A DNA stretch of 64,000 bases from Sisyra terminalis (lineage: Eukaryota > Arthropoda > Insecta > Neuroptera > Sisyridae). The stretch lies in NCBI GenBank assembly GCA_958496175.1, contig OY292278.1:16988001-17052000 (forward strand). Reading direction: 5' to 3'. Position 1 is the first letter of the stretch; each line of letters begins with the position of its first letter. Below the pieces are notes generated by a model. That model searched no databases. It saw only the letters and a list, made by a program, of their open reading frames with translations, and was not told the origin of the DNA. Below are positions 14,187-25,055 of the stretch, in pieces. The position numbers and the translations under genes were made by a program.

Positions 14187-14256
14187 TATCGATTTTTTTA
14201 AAACTTAAACATCGACGTCCATAAACGATATATCGATTTATCGAATATATCGATTG
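14187..14256. promoter_or_regulatory. Cluster of ATCGAT/CGATA motifs
   Basis: ATATCGAT at 14187 is followed by ATCGACG, ACGATATATCGATTTATCGA and ATATATCGATT. ATCGAT (DREF-type) and CGATA (BEAF-type) sites are known regulatory or boundary motifs in flies. Whether they function here is inference, and AT-rich DNA produces some such sites by chance. Confidence 0.3.
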
Positions 14257-14439
14257 CTAAATGTATTTTAAATGTTAATAAATCTTAACATTGTGAACTA
14301 CGTCAGTATATAATCTCATGTCGTTTGGTTGCAATATAACAACAATATTCATAAAAATATGAAAAACATATAATGTTTTCAACTTTAAGAAATACTTCTA
14401 ATTTTGTTATAGAGGCTTCTTATACCATTTTATACAAAG

Positions 14440-14688
14440 CAGTTGTTCTTAATCTTGTTGAAGATATTAATCCCCACCAGTTTCACAGGTCCATTTATCA
14501 AACCTTTCTAAATTGGAAAAATAAAACATGAATTTATCAAATTCCACACAAAGGTAAATATTTATACATTAATGCACAAAACGATTAAGCACAAAGAACA
14601 AAAATATTAAGACAAAAAATTCGCCGAACCTGCAAGACTGACTTACCGAATCTCTGAGATTCGATCGAACCCAGGTTAAGAACCGCTG
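14440..14688. mobile_element. hAT-type miniature element
   Basis: Left end CAGTTGTTCTTAATCTTG; right end, complemented, CAGCGGTTCTTAACCTGG. It is 249 bp. Flanking 8-mers atacaaag and atcgaaaa agree at 5 of 8. CAGCGGTTCTTAACC is a typical hAT terminus. A small palindrome, GAATCTCTGAGATTC, lies near the right end. Confidence 0.65.
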
Positions 14689-16875
14689 ATCGAAAAAGAT
14701 GATAAGAATGAAAAACTGTCATATATCACTAGATGAATTTAATAAAAACAAACAAAAGTAGCGTCCAATGGATCAATCGGTGACCATGTCATTTATTGAA
14801 ATGAAGTTGTATCGATTAAACAAAAAATAATTGGTTATTAGTCAAATCAACCATTTAACCAATAAATTGGCATCGCTTTAATAAAAAGCCGCAGTTTGTT
14901 TTATATTTAATTTTCAAATAAAACTCAATATTTCAAATTTTAAATTGTTTTCAATGTTATTGAGTTAGTAGCTAAAATTTATTTTTAATTTTTTTTCCAG
15001 CAATAGATAACTCCAATCAGTGCAAATGTATTTGTTAACAGATTTGGCTACTCAACTATCGTATTTACTCAAAACCGATAGATTTTTAAACCCTAAAAAG
15101 GATCCTCTGGGCTTTTTAAGTTGATTAATAAATTTATTAGCGAAATTCTTAAATATTCTACTCGATGCAATCGTCAATTATTTTCCTTATATTTTGCAAA
15201 GTATTTAATATCCCAAGATTTTATTTTAAAAAACTTACATTGTTAAAATTTCAGGAGTATTCGTATGGAAAAGAAATTTCACCGTACCTGTAACAAAAAA
15301 GAAAAATAAATTAATAATATTCTCTTTTATTAAACATATCTATAGTTATTAAATCTGTGTAATAACTTTGGAAAAACCAGCTTCGTAAGAAACTATCAAT
15401 ATCACCATAAAACAAGTTTAATACTGCTACTGTAAATGAAATTGAAAAAGTAAATTCTCATCTTTTTCAAGTATATTTACAAATAGTGACATTTTCAACG
15501 AAATATCCACAATAAAAAGCTCTTATTGTTAAAGTGTTTACATGGAGAACTAAGAACTTATTCATTCGGAAAAATAAAGAAAGCTAAGGTATTTATCGGT
15601 ATTGGCAACACGGGAATATAGCGCCATAAAAACTAATACTACGCCCAACGTTTCGTGAAAATATATGAGTATTAAACAATATTTATTTGATAATTCCACT
15701 TTAATATTATTTTTCCGTTACGTTTTCCAATAAAAACACATTTTCTAAAACAAAAAAAAATCACCACTTACACTCCCATTCTGGCTAATTGCGATTGTCT
15801 ACTACTAGAGCTATTAAAAGTTTGCAAATGGTTTACATAATTAAAAAATCCAAAGCACGTATAAGAAAGCAAAGGATTATTGGAAGGAGTGAAAAGATTT
15901 ATTGCTGAAATACTCGGAAAAAAATCATTCGGGTTTCTAGCGACGCAACATCAATTGTATTTACAATTTTAATTAAGAAATACAATAATTATTCAATGAC
16001 TTGTAAAAGAACAAAAGAGGGAAAATTTCATAGAAATAGATACAAAAGTATTATAATTCCCTTTTTCAAGTACATATTTTATAAGCGAAATCCTCAAAAC
16101 TTTAAGCAGAAGTTTCGGAAAATAAATGGAACCAAGAAAAGTTCATATTTTTTTGGTCGAATTTTTAATAACTTCTTACCCTTAAATCAAATAAGCGATA
16201 GAAAATGGAATAGCCGAATTTAAACTCTTAAAACTTCTATTTAAAATTTTGTTTTGTTTAAGTTTTTCATTTGAGGGTTGGAAAATAAATTTATTAAACT
16301 TCAAGCAAAGTTAAAAATATTCCAATACTGTGCAATTGGTATATTATTTTCGTCTTACTTTTATACTAATTCTTTGATGTGCTAAATACTTCCATTGATA
16401 AACTTTAAATGAATTTAAAGCTTTTTTGTTCATTGATTACCTAATGATAGTATGCAAGTTTTAAAAATAAATCATTTTCTATTTCATGCATATCAATTAT
16501 TGGGTGATATTGCCTCTGAAGGTACAAACATGAGATACGGGTAATATTTTCTACCGGTTACAAAAATTCATAGTGGCAGATAATTTATACGATAAAACAT
16601 TATCCAAATGTAACAGAGGCATGTAGCCGAAATCGTCAGTATAAACTAACATTAGTATAAGATTAAGGTGCTTAAAGTGCCATAGGATAAATAACTTAAG
16701 CATAAGTTCGTTACAAAAATAAACCAACAAAAAATTTAAGAAAAAAAAATTAAAGAATGGGTAAACAAATCAAAATATCCAACAGGTAGGCAGTATGGGA
16801 AAAAGACCAGAAATACAAGGCATTGTATATTCGCAAAAAGTGCCCTCCATGCAAATTTAATACACAAAGCAGTAG
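14689..16875. other. Intronic background
   Basis: AT-rich. The 75-codon frame at 15996-16223 is rich in Lys, Asn and Phe, as random AT-rich DNA would be. Confidence 0.5.
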
Positions 16876-17262
16876 ACAAACACACGCCCCAATGGTTCGT
16901 TAGACTGCCCTGATACTAATTCGTATATCCGGCATTTGTGTGCGAAAATTGTGGAACGGGATACACTCCGAGTTGCGTGTACTCGAAATCCCGACAATTA
17001 TACGGGAAAATGGTGCTATTTCACTCGCTCCAATGCACATCACCAACAAACTATAGATACCCATACGTATATTACGTATTTGGTCTGCTGTCATTTCACT
17101 GTGGGGCTTTTGATAGATAGTATTCCGTGTTCCACATATTCATACGATATGAAGTCTCTCATAAAATTTATATATGTGTATAAATTCGCGGAACACTTAG
17201 CTCGAGAGAGCTTTTATTTAATTAATTTAGCAATGACGTCTATAGTGGTCATCGGCTTGATT
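16876..17262 (+). other. Open frame of about 129 codons in a GC-richer island, unknown
   Basis: No stop occurs between TAG at 16873 and TAA at 17263, which is long for this AT-rich window. The middle (about 16930-17060) is visibly richer in G+C and CpG. The frame has no good ATG near its start; the first in-frame ATG lies deep inside. Its middle reads DNYTGKWCYFTRSNAHH. The other plus frame and the minus strand are also open over part of the same DNA, which argues for base composition rather than selection on one frame. No family recognised. Confidence 0.2.
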
Positions 17263-17648
17263 TAATTTTCCTTTCCTATTATTTTTCAAAAATATATTTT
17301 TCCATTTAAATTAATTTCTATTTTATCATAAATTCATTTCAATCAATATTAAATGCATTTCAATGAGGTCTGAATTTTTATGTGACAAAGTCAAGTATTT
17401 TTCATTATAGTTTGTGATAAAACTATTGGAAGCTAATCACAAGCAATACGAACGCAATCAATTCCATTTGAAAATACTAATTTTTGAAAATAATTATTTT
17501 GTGAAAATTACATTTTCAAAAATTATACATTCTGATAAAGGTAATTCGCCAAAATTTATTGTAAGTTAATAAGCGTTAAATATTTAAGTAGATTAAAGCA
17601 AATAGAAGACTTTTGCAAAAAAAATATTTTAAATCTAAATTTCTAAAT

Positions 17649-17740
17649 CAGGGTTAGCCAATCCACATGATAATGTAGCAAGTCACTGAAAAAAAGCATT
17701 TATAATACCGTGGGCTACAAATAAAATGGTATATCCTTAT
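17649..17740 (+). mobile_element. Possible hAT-like end fragment
   Basis: CAGGGTTAGCCAATCCAC followed by GTGGGCTACAAATAAAAT resembles one end of hAT-type elements (CAGGGTTGGCCAACC type). No matching opposite end was found. Confidence 0.3.
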
Positions 17741-18022
17741 CTTAGCTTCTTTACTAGACATTATAAAACATTTATTGTCCCTACTTTGACCATTATAAAG
17801 TACATATATTTTGTAAAAGTGTGATGAATCTCGCGCACCGGAAAAAAGGACAACTCTAATCTAAATCATCGATTATTTAAATTTTTTGCAAAATCTATAA
17901 TTCAATCCCTTTTTTTTGGCACTTGAATACTTTAAAAGTTTCCTCTATGGAAGTAGGGATTTCAATTTTGCTCAGTATTCACATATTTGGTCTTCTGATA
18001 TCAAAAATTAATTATATATATA

Positions 18023-18802
18023 TTAGGTGTACTGGAAAGTAATTTCGATTTAAAGCTAATAGTCAAAACCCGAAAAAATACGAATTCGGTATTGTATGTT
18101 CATCGAGTTTCACCGGGTAACAACACAAAGTTAATGCTAAAAACATTTTCAATGTTTTTCTAACTGCGTTAAATGTTCATTAACGCCAAATGAGTTTTTT
18201 AAGTTTAAATTCGATAGTTTTAAGTTCTCCAATTAGTACCAACGAAAAATGGCAAAAAATTTAAATAATTAGAAGTTAAAGAAGGAAATGGTACCAAATC
18301 CATGTCAGACAGTTAGAAGAGCTGTCAAAAAAATCTTAATCAATTTTGGTCGATCAACCAAATACTCAAAAGTTCCCAAGAACTGTTAACAGAGAAAATT
18401 CTATGCTGCAACACAGTAATGCAAGATTCCTCTGCAAAAGAAAAGCCCCGAAAAAACCTAATAAATTAAGGGGGGAATGATATTGACGTACCCACTAAAA
18501 TCATCCAAAGTTATGCCATGGAATTTCTACTAACTTCAATCGCTACAACATTTACATTTTTTATTTTTAAGTGGTAAAAAAAATTAAAAGCTTAAGTGAT
18601 GTTTAGCATATATTTTTTTTATATTTCCCTTCAAATGATCAATTGATTTTTACTAGTTTGGTATTAAAAGTTTGCACACTAGAAGTCAAAACGTTGATAC
18701 TATTGAGGCTGATTGTATAATTGATTTAAAATTAAAAGTTTTACCAAAATTTTGTGTTTCAATTGTGTATTAAAAAACGAAATTACTTTCCGGTACACCT
18801 AA
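18023..18802 (+). mobile_element. Tc1/mariner-type element, non-autonomous, copy 1
   Basis: Inverted ends TTAGGTGTACTGGAAAGTAA / TTAGGTGTACCGGAAAGTAA match at 24 of the outermost 25 positions. TA dinucleotides lie directly outside both ends (18021-18022 and 18803-18804). Inside, about 18250-18420, is a decayed frame starting MAKNLNN and containing PCQTVRRAVKKI and GRSTKYSKVPKNC, interrupted by stops. This resembles the N-terminal helix-turn-helix region of a Tc1-like transposase, but no catalytic domain is left. Length is 780 bp. A second copy lies at 37249. Confidence 0.8.
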
Positions 18803-19129
18803 TACACCTTAACATCCAAAAAAAGCTCAAAAAATAAATTATTTAGTATTAAAAATTGCAGGCATACTATAACTAATGCTTAACTCCATTCATTCCCATG
18901 ATATTTGCAACGCTCACAATACCCTAAACTTATTCCATATGTCTCTTTTTTCATACATAATCCACACAAATCTGCCTTAATAAATTGCACTCGAAAAAAC
19001 TTTCTTAACTTTTTGATATTTTGTAATTCTCTGCGGAAGCTGTGTCGCTCTAACACAGCTACATTTTTGTGTGCCAAATGTATTTTGTATTTAATTTTTT
19101 TTTTATATTAAAACATTGTTAAAACAATA

Positions 19130-19324
19130 TGAGGAATTTCGAGAAGACCGGAGAAGAAAGAGGTTATCGCGAACCGGTTTTTGAAAACATGGTCTGCACT
19201 AACAGCAGCGCCAAAAAGACGCCTGCAAATCTTTCAGTGTGCATTACAAAGGGGATATGTGACACCCCACATCAAGGTCAAGTCAACCAAACCTCATGGT
19301 ATTAAAAATAAATTAAAAAAACTT
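19130..19324 (+). other. Coding-like GC-richer island, unknown
   Basis: About 170 bp of balanced composition between AT-rich flanks. Two plus frames stay open: one containing ANRFLKTWSALTAAPKRR, the other YREPVFENMVCTNSSAKK. There is a GTATTA donor-like site after ACCTCATG near 19297. I recognise no family. It could be a remnant of a mobile-element gene, an exon of a nested gene, or neither. Confidence 0.2.
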
Positions 19325-22300
19325 CTTTAAAATCACTGAGATTTGTTTTACAAAGTTATAAAACAGTTGGCGAAAAAATTATAAAACGTTTCAGTACAAT
19401 ATTTCGTTATTACGTTTCAATATGATCTTTTTAAGCAAATAAATCAATTATTTACTTTAAATCAAACCAATATTTTCAATAAGCGAACTGATTGCATCAC
19501 TGCCATAAATGTTTCACATTTAAAATAGTAGATATATTTTTCTTAGCGAAAAAAAAAACGGACATCGCAAACCCGAGAACTGTAATTCAATTATGCAGTC
19601 TAGTCCCATAAACTATATTTCATTTTAGATGTCAAAAATAAATATTGTTACGTAATAAAATATGCAAACGTGAAAAGAATATTATCAGGTAAATAAATGT
19701 AATATTTTAGAAATTTAATGTAATAATTCATAATCAAATATTTAAAAAGTTGTTAACAAGTTTATAACATGCATAATTCTTTCGGAAATGACGTTACATT
19801 TGTAAGGTTGGAATTAAATTTCCATGGAAATGAGAGAGTATATACAGTCAGGCGTAAAAATAGTAAAACTCAAGCGTTTGCTGAACTTGACTGACGATTT
19901 ATATTTAACGAATAAGTCGTTTTTCAATTAACTTAATGCATGTCAATCTTAATTAAACTATATAAGCAATTTGGCACCAATACGTTCAACTATATGTACG
20001 AGTACAATTAATGTAATTTTAGTTGGACTTTGAATTACAAGTAAAGCTAGGACGTGTTAAGAATTTTTCGTTTTATTTAACAATTATAAATAAGCAATGG
20101 AAAAAACCCACGCGGCTTGTTGAATACAACTAACAGGAACCGGTAATTAAATTTAAACAATTTCAATATCACGTAAAGAATAAATCCAAGCAAACTATTA
20201 GTATACTAATTAGTTATACATGGCTAGTGATTCGGTGTTTTTTTTTTTAATTCAATGCTTTTGACCCTTTCATTAAAGACTATAAAAACATTTTAAAAAA
20301 ATTATTACATACTGTATAAATTACATAGACTAAATACTTAACTAATTATCTTAAGATCATCTAGATTCTAAATGTAAGACTACAGTATTGTGAAGGTTGG
20401 CTAATAATGTGCCGGATTTTACTAATCATTCTTTTACCTAAATATCATGGTTAAAGAAAATAAAACTATGTACGTTTTGATGGTTGAGAAATAAACTGAG
20501 CTTTGAAAGCTCCCAATACATACAGCAATATTGAACCTTCACCAAACCTTTATTAGTTTTTAATTTCATTACCGTGCGAATATTGACATTAAAGTAAAAC
20601 GAAATGTTAATAAAATTTCAATCAACAAAAAAAAACTTTATACTTTTTCCTAATGGCTTTTACCTTTTCGTTGTCTTATGAATAAGTTAGTGAGGGTTTT
20701 GTTTCATCGTAAAAATATTAAAAATCAATTTTGGTTATTTTCAGTGGAAACGATTAGCAAGTAATTGATTAATATTTTAAATAAATGAATAAATCAATTA
20801 ATCCAAATACTTTTTTTGGGCAAAAGAAAGAACAAATGCTCGTTTTGTCATTATGAAATGTGTTTTTCCAAATGTGATACTGTGAGAGAAATATAGAGTC
20901 GGATACGTTATTTTTGTTTCCTGCTACTGAATACAAGGAATACTACTAATATGGACCCAGATGTTGTAGACATGTTGACGCATTAATTTTATTTTTCTTT
21001 ATTTATGCTCGTGAGTTTATAATCTTTTTATATTATTTATATACAAAGATATTTTTCTTACAGTGACATATTACTTAAACTCTTTGCAATATAAAATAAC
21101 GCCGAGTTACTGTATAATAATTTTCAACAAGGCTATATATTTTTATTTCTCATATTCGCTGAATATGAGTCACGAATATTGTTATACGGGCGACCAAAAA
21201 CGAATATTGTATTTTCCCATCGCATTTTTTTGTTCCTGTCGCAAAATAATTTACACAACCATTAAATGGGTTTATTTTTAACATAAGTGAGTGAAGAAGA
21301 AAAGCTTGCGTATTTACAATGTCTGCTATTAATAATGTTTTATTTGAACAAAAAAAAAAAAATAGAATCAATTAATCAACAAATATATTCACAACACGTG
21401 TCAATTAAAAATGTAATTTTAAATTACGTTGACAATGTTTCGTAAATGAATATAACTTTTGACCTTACAAAAATTTTATCGTTGATAAAAATATGCACTT
21501 ATTGACATGAAAATGTTCTATATATTAAAACTATGGATCTTTTTTAGTAAGAATAATTGCTATCACTGCTATTACGTGATAAAAATATTGAAAAACTACC
21601 AATGGTTTTAAACGAAGAACAAGTCGTTGGAGATATTGAATAATACGTCACAATAAAATTGACAAATTTGCAATGTGTAGTAGCCAATAATTGGACTTAA
21701 AAGCAATTAAAACATAGGTGAATATATGGTGAAAATATATACATTGGGATAACCGAAAATTTTTAATGCCCGTATATCATAATCATATTATACGCAAGGA
21801 CCACAAATTAAACAGTTATAGGGTAAGCTTCAATGAACTGAGCCTCTACGCCAACCTGTACAAAAGGAACCATTGTATACTACTGATTCTTCTTATGATT
21901 CTTTTGTCAAAGAATTTAAACATTTTGTTTGCAAAAAAACCTTAAATGAAAATAGCAAATCAGGTTCTGTAATCAGAATGTGAAGAATGTCTTTGTAAAT
22001 CTGCAAACATGTAATGATTTACGTACTCAAAGTTGTATTTTAAACTGAGCTTAATAAGGTTCTCGGAACGAACTGTTTTCTTATCATGTTTTACACGACG
22101 TGTGTGTTTCAAGGGTTTCGATAGTTTCTAGTGGGCATTATAAAAACACGAACTTTCTGTTGTATCGACTAAACTGCAAATTTACTATTGTACCATATCG
22201 TGCACAAGGTTCCACGGTAAAGCAAATTAACCGTCACGTCACAAAACATCTAGATGTTAAACAGTAGAAAAAAATATAAGGAAGGATATTTAAAAAAATG

Positions 22301-24569
22301 TGAGCTTTTCAAATTATTTTTAATCAAACAGGAGTAAGCTGGTTTATACAACGAATTCATCTCTAATTTTCTATGAAATATAAATAGTTTTACATCCAAT
22401 TATTTAAACTTTTAATGATTATATCTTTTTTAGCTTAATTTGAAAAGGAAATATTAATTGAGAGGAAAAATAAGTTATTTATTGGATAAAATAAAACATG
22501 GTTATACCAGGTAAAAAAGGTTATACCCAGGAAGTTTCTTAATAGAACATACGAATATTTTCCATACAAGTAAACCTTATTCGGTTTTAATCACGTTTAT
22601 TGTAAGACGTAACTAACCAAAGCCGAAAAGTCACGAAGACCTGACTCACAGAAAACCAAATTCTTTCTTCTCGGCACAAATTGTCTTCATTGTTCATTGC
22701 ATAGATCATTAATATAGTACAACGATTTGTAAACTACCAAACTTGACTCATTTAATCTTTTAGTTTTCGATTAAATCGACCTCTCTTTTAATTCTTATCC
22801 CATACGGGCACTTTTGTTGCAAAAAGTATCAATTGAATTCCATTGCACAGATAAACTGTAACGATAATCCTTTAACAAATATTTAACCCACAAAATGAAA
22901 AAAATCAGCTTTTATTTTTTCAGTTTAATTTTTGTTTGGTTTAAAATTTATTTGGAGATTTGTTAAATTAAACGAATTTTGATAATGCCTTCGGCGATGG
23001 ATATCCAATTACGGATCAATCAAAACAAACATTTCAATCGAACTGAGAACATGTAGTGCACTTAACATACCTATTTAATTTAATTAATCAAAACTGAACC
23101 ATCAATACAATTTTCCCATAAATTGGATTAGAATATCAAAACTAAGGAAGTTTAAATAAAATTATTAAAACTTGTTTTCAAATTATCGAAATTATTTTTA
23201 TGGTAGTTAAAAGTTTAATATTTTTTTCCCAATAGCAAATCCTTCTATCAAACTTATTCTAGTGTGAAAATTAAAAAAAAATCTTTGAAATTTATGATTT
23301 TAAATATCTAGCATATCTAGCGTAGACTATAATCCAAGTCATTTTATGAAGTTTCCACTTAAGTAATCACGAATATATCAATAACAACGAAATAAATTTG
23401 AAATACGTTAGATAGAATATGACTTGATACACATATTCCTACCATTATTACTTATACACAACGTCAATTTATGCAACAGTGGTACTTAATGTAACGTGAA
23501 GGAAATGATTTTTCAAATATAAATATCCATACAAAAAAAAACAGAACTCCCATTGCAGTGACTTCCGACGAATCATAAATGAAATATAAAATCTAAATAT
23601 AAACTGTAATATGAGAGAAAAAAAATTATAATGATATATCATACAAAAAAGAATCATCAAAGGTCAATATTTGCCTAAAAATATATATAACTTCTACATA
23701 ATAATCACAACAAAAAATAAGTGTTTCCTTCCTGATAAATTACATAACTTATTTGTGTATATCACAATTAAAAATTGCAAATACTTTTACTTGGTGTATC
23801 ACATTGTTTAAGGTACTCTGGTATCTTGTATAAGCCTTAGACAACCAAGCAGTATTCCATTTAATCCGGTATGCATACAAATCGCAATCAGACATAAAAA
23901 AGATTAAACAAGGATGATATATGCAGAGTACGATAAAAGCGGATTAAAAGTATGGAACTTTCTATATGCACATATTACATACGCTAAAGACGAGAAATTG
24001 CTACACAAATAGTTTAATTTAAAAAAAAACAGTCAATAAAATTTAACTAAGAAAATCCCCGGTAAATGTAACAAAAATATACATCAAACAATTTTATTAA
24101 ATATGTTTTATATTCCATAATGATTAACCATATTTCATACGTATTACATTTGCGTATTGCGTTTATTACGGAAAAGTTATTATACATACAGTAAAAGCTT
24201 TTAAATAAATTTTCTATTGACTTTAAATGTTTGGCAGATATCCAACTTTTTCATGTTTGTGTGTATATGTTTAACAATTTTAAAGAGAGTAACTTAATTT
24301 TGAGCAAATTCTTTGCAAAACGAAATCAAAGTAAATTCTAATCAATTACAAATGATATGTTCAAAATTCTGTTTTAATTAAAATATTTGTAACGTTAATA
24401 TATGTATATATCAGAATGTGGAATACTAGTAAATGTGTTTTGCGTTACATCAATTATATAACTGAAACTAATTTGGTGGATTTGAAGCAATTTCGAAAAG
24501 AAAACGACTTTTGATAGTAATTGAAGTATTTCTAGCTTTGTATTTTTTTTTGTTAATTGGATTTACCAA
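19325..24569. other. Intronic background
   Basis: No gene, classified transposon end or tandem repeat recognised. The overlapping opposite-strand frames at 21063-21371 look accidental. Confidence 0.45.
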
Positions 24570-24716
24570 TGCTTTATAACAACTAAGGTCTTTCGCGGCT
24601 CAAGGGATAATAAAACCCAAAATCGAAAAAAAAATGTAAATTTCCTGGTTAGAAGATCAAACCCAACATCAACTAGTTTTGCAGAGGTCACCTTGGCCAC
24701 TTGGTCATCAGAAATA
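24570..24716 (-). repeat. tRNA-derived SINE, decayed
   Basis: On the minus strand: GATGACCAAGTGGCCAAGGTG (A-box region), a CTAGTTGATGTTGGGTTTGA B-box region, then GGGTTTTATTATCCCTTGAG and AAAGACCTTAGTTGTTATAAAGC in the tail. It lies just left of the non-LTR fragment. Confidence 0.7.
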
Positions 24717-24744
24717 TCTGTCCAATACGGAAGAATAATAACGG

Positions 24745-25055
24745 GCAGGGAAAAACAGATTATCAGGATTATGGGAAAACTATCCCTGAATCTAGCTACT
24801 GAAATATTTACAAGGAAACAAATGATAACTGATCAAATTTCTGGTTACTGAGGACTAAAAAAACATCTGCATACTATCGAAGCATACGGGGATGATCCAG
24901 TATGCATATTATGTGAAAAAGAGGGTTCAAAAGGAATGTAACGTTCTTAACGCAGACATCAGAAATTAGGGGTAGCAAGTCCTAGAACCGAAGCATTTGG
25001 AAAACATCTAATATGCCTCAAAGGTTTGTTCTGCTACTGGATCTCGAATAGGTAA
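24745..25055 (+). pseudogene. Decayed non-LTR retrotransposon, C-terminal part of ORF2
   Basis: Translated in one frame, with stops, the region shows LSLNLATEIFTRKQMITD, then GLKKHLHTIEAYGDDPVC and ILCEKEG, then RRHQKLGVASPRTEAFGK and GLFCYWISNR before TAA at 25053. The order (an SG-Y-GLKKHL-like segment, then DDPVC-x2-C, then a leucine/arginine-rich tail ending a few dozen residues later) is that of the RNase H/zinc-knuckle end of I-, Jockey- or R1-type ORF2 proteins. Internal TGA and TAA codons and a probable frameshift near the start show it is dead. Reverse transcriptase is not present. Confidence 0.65.
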
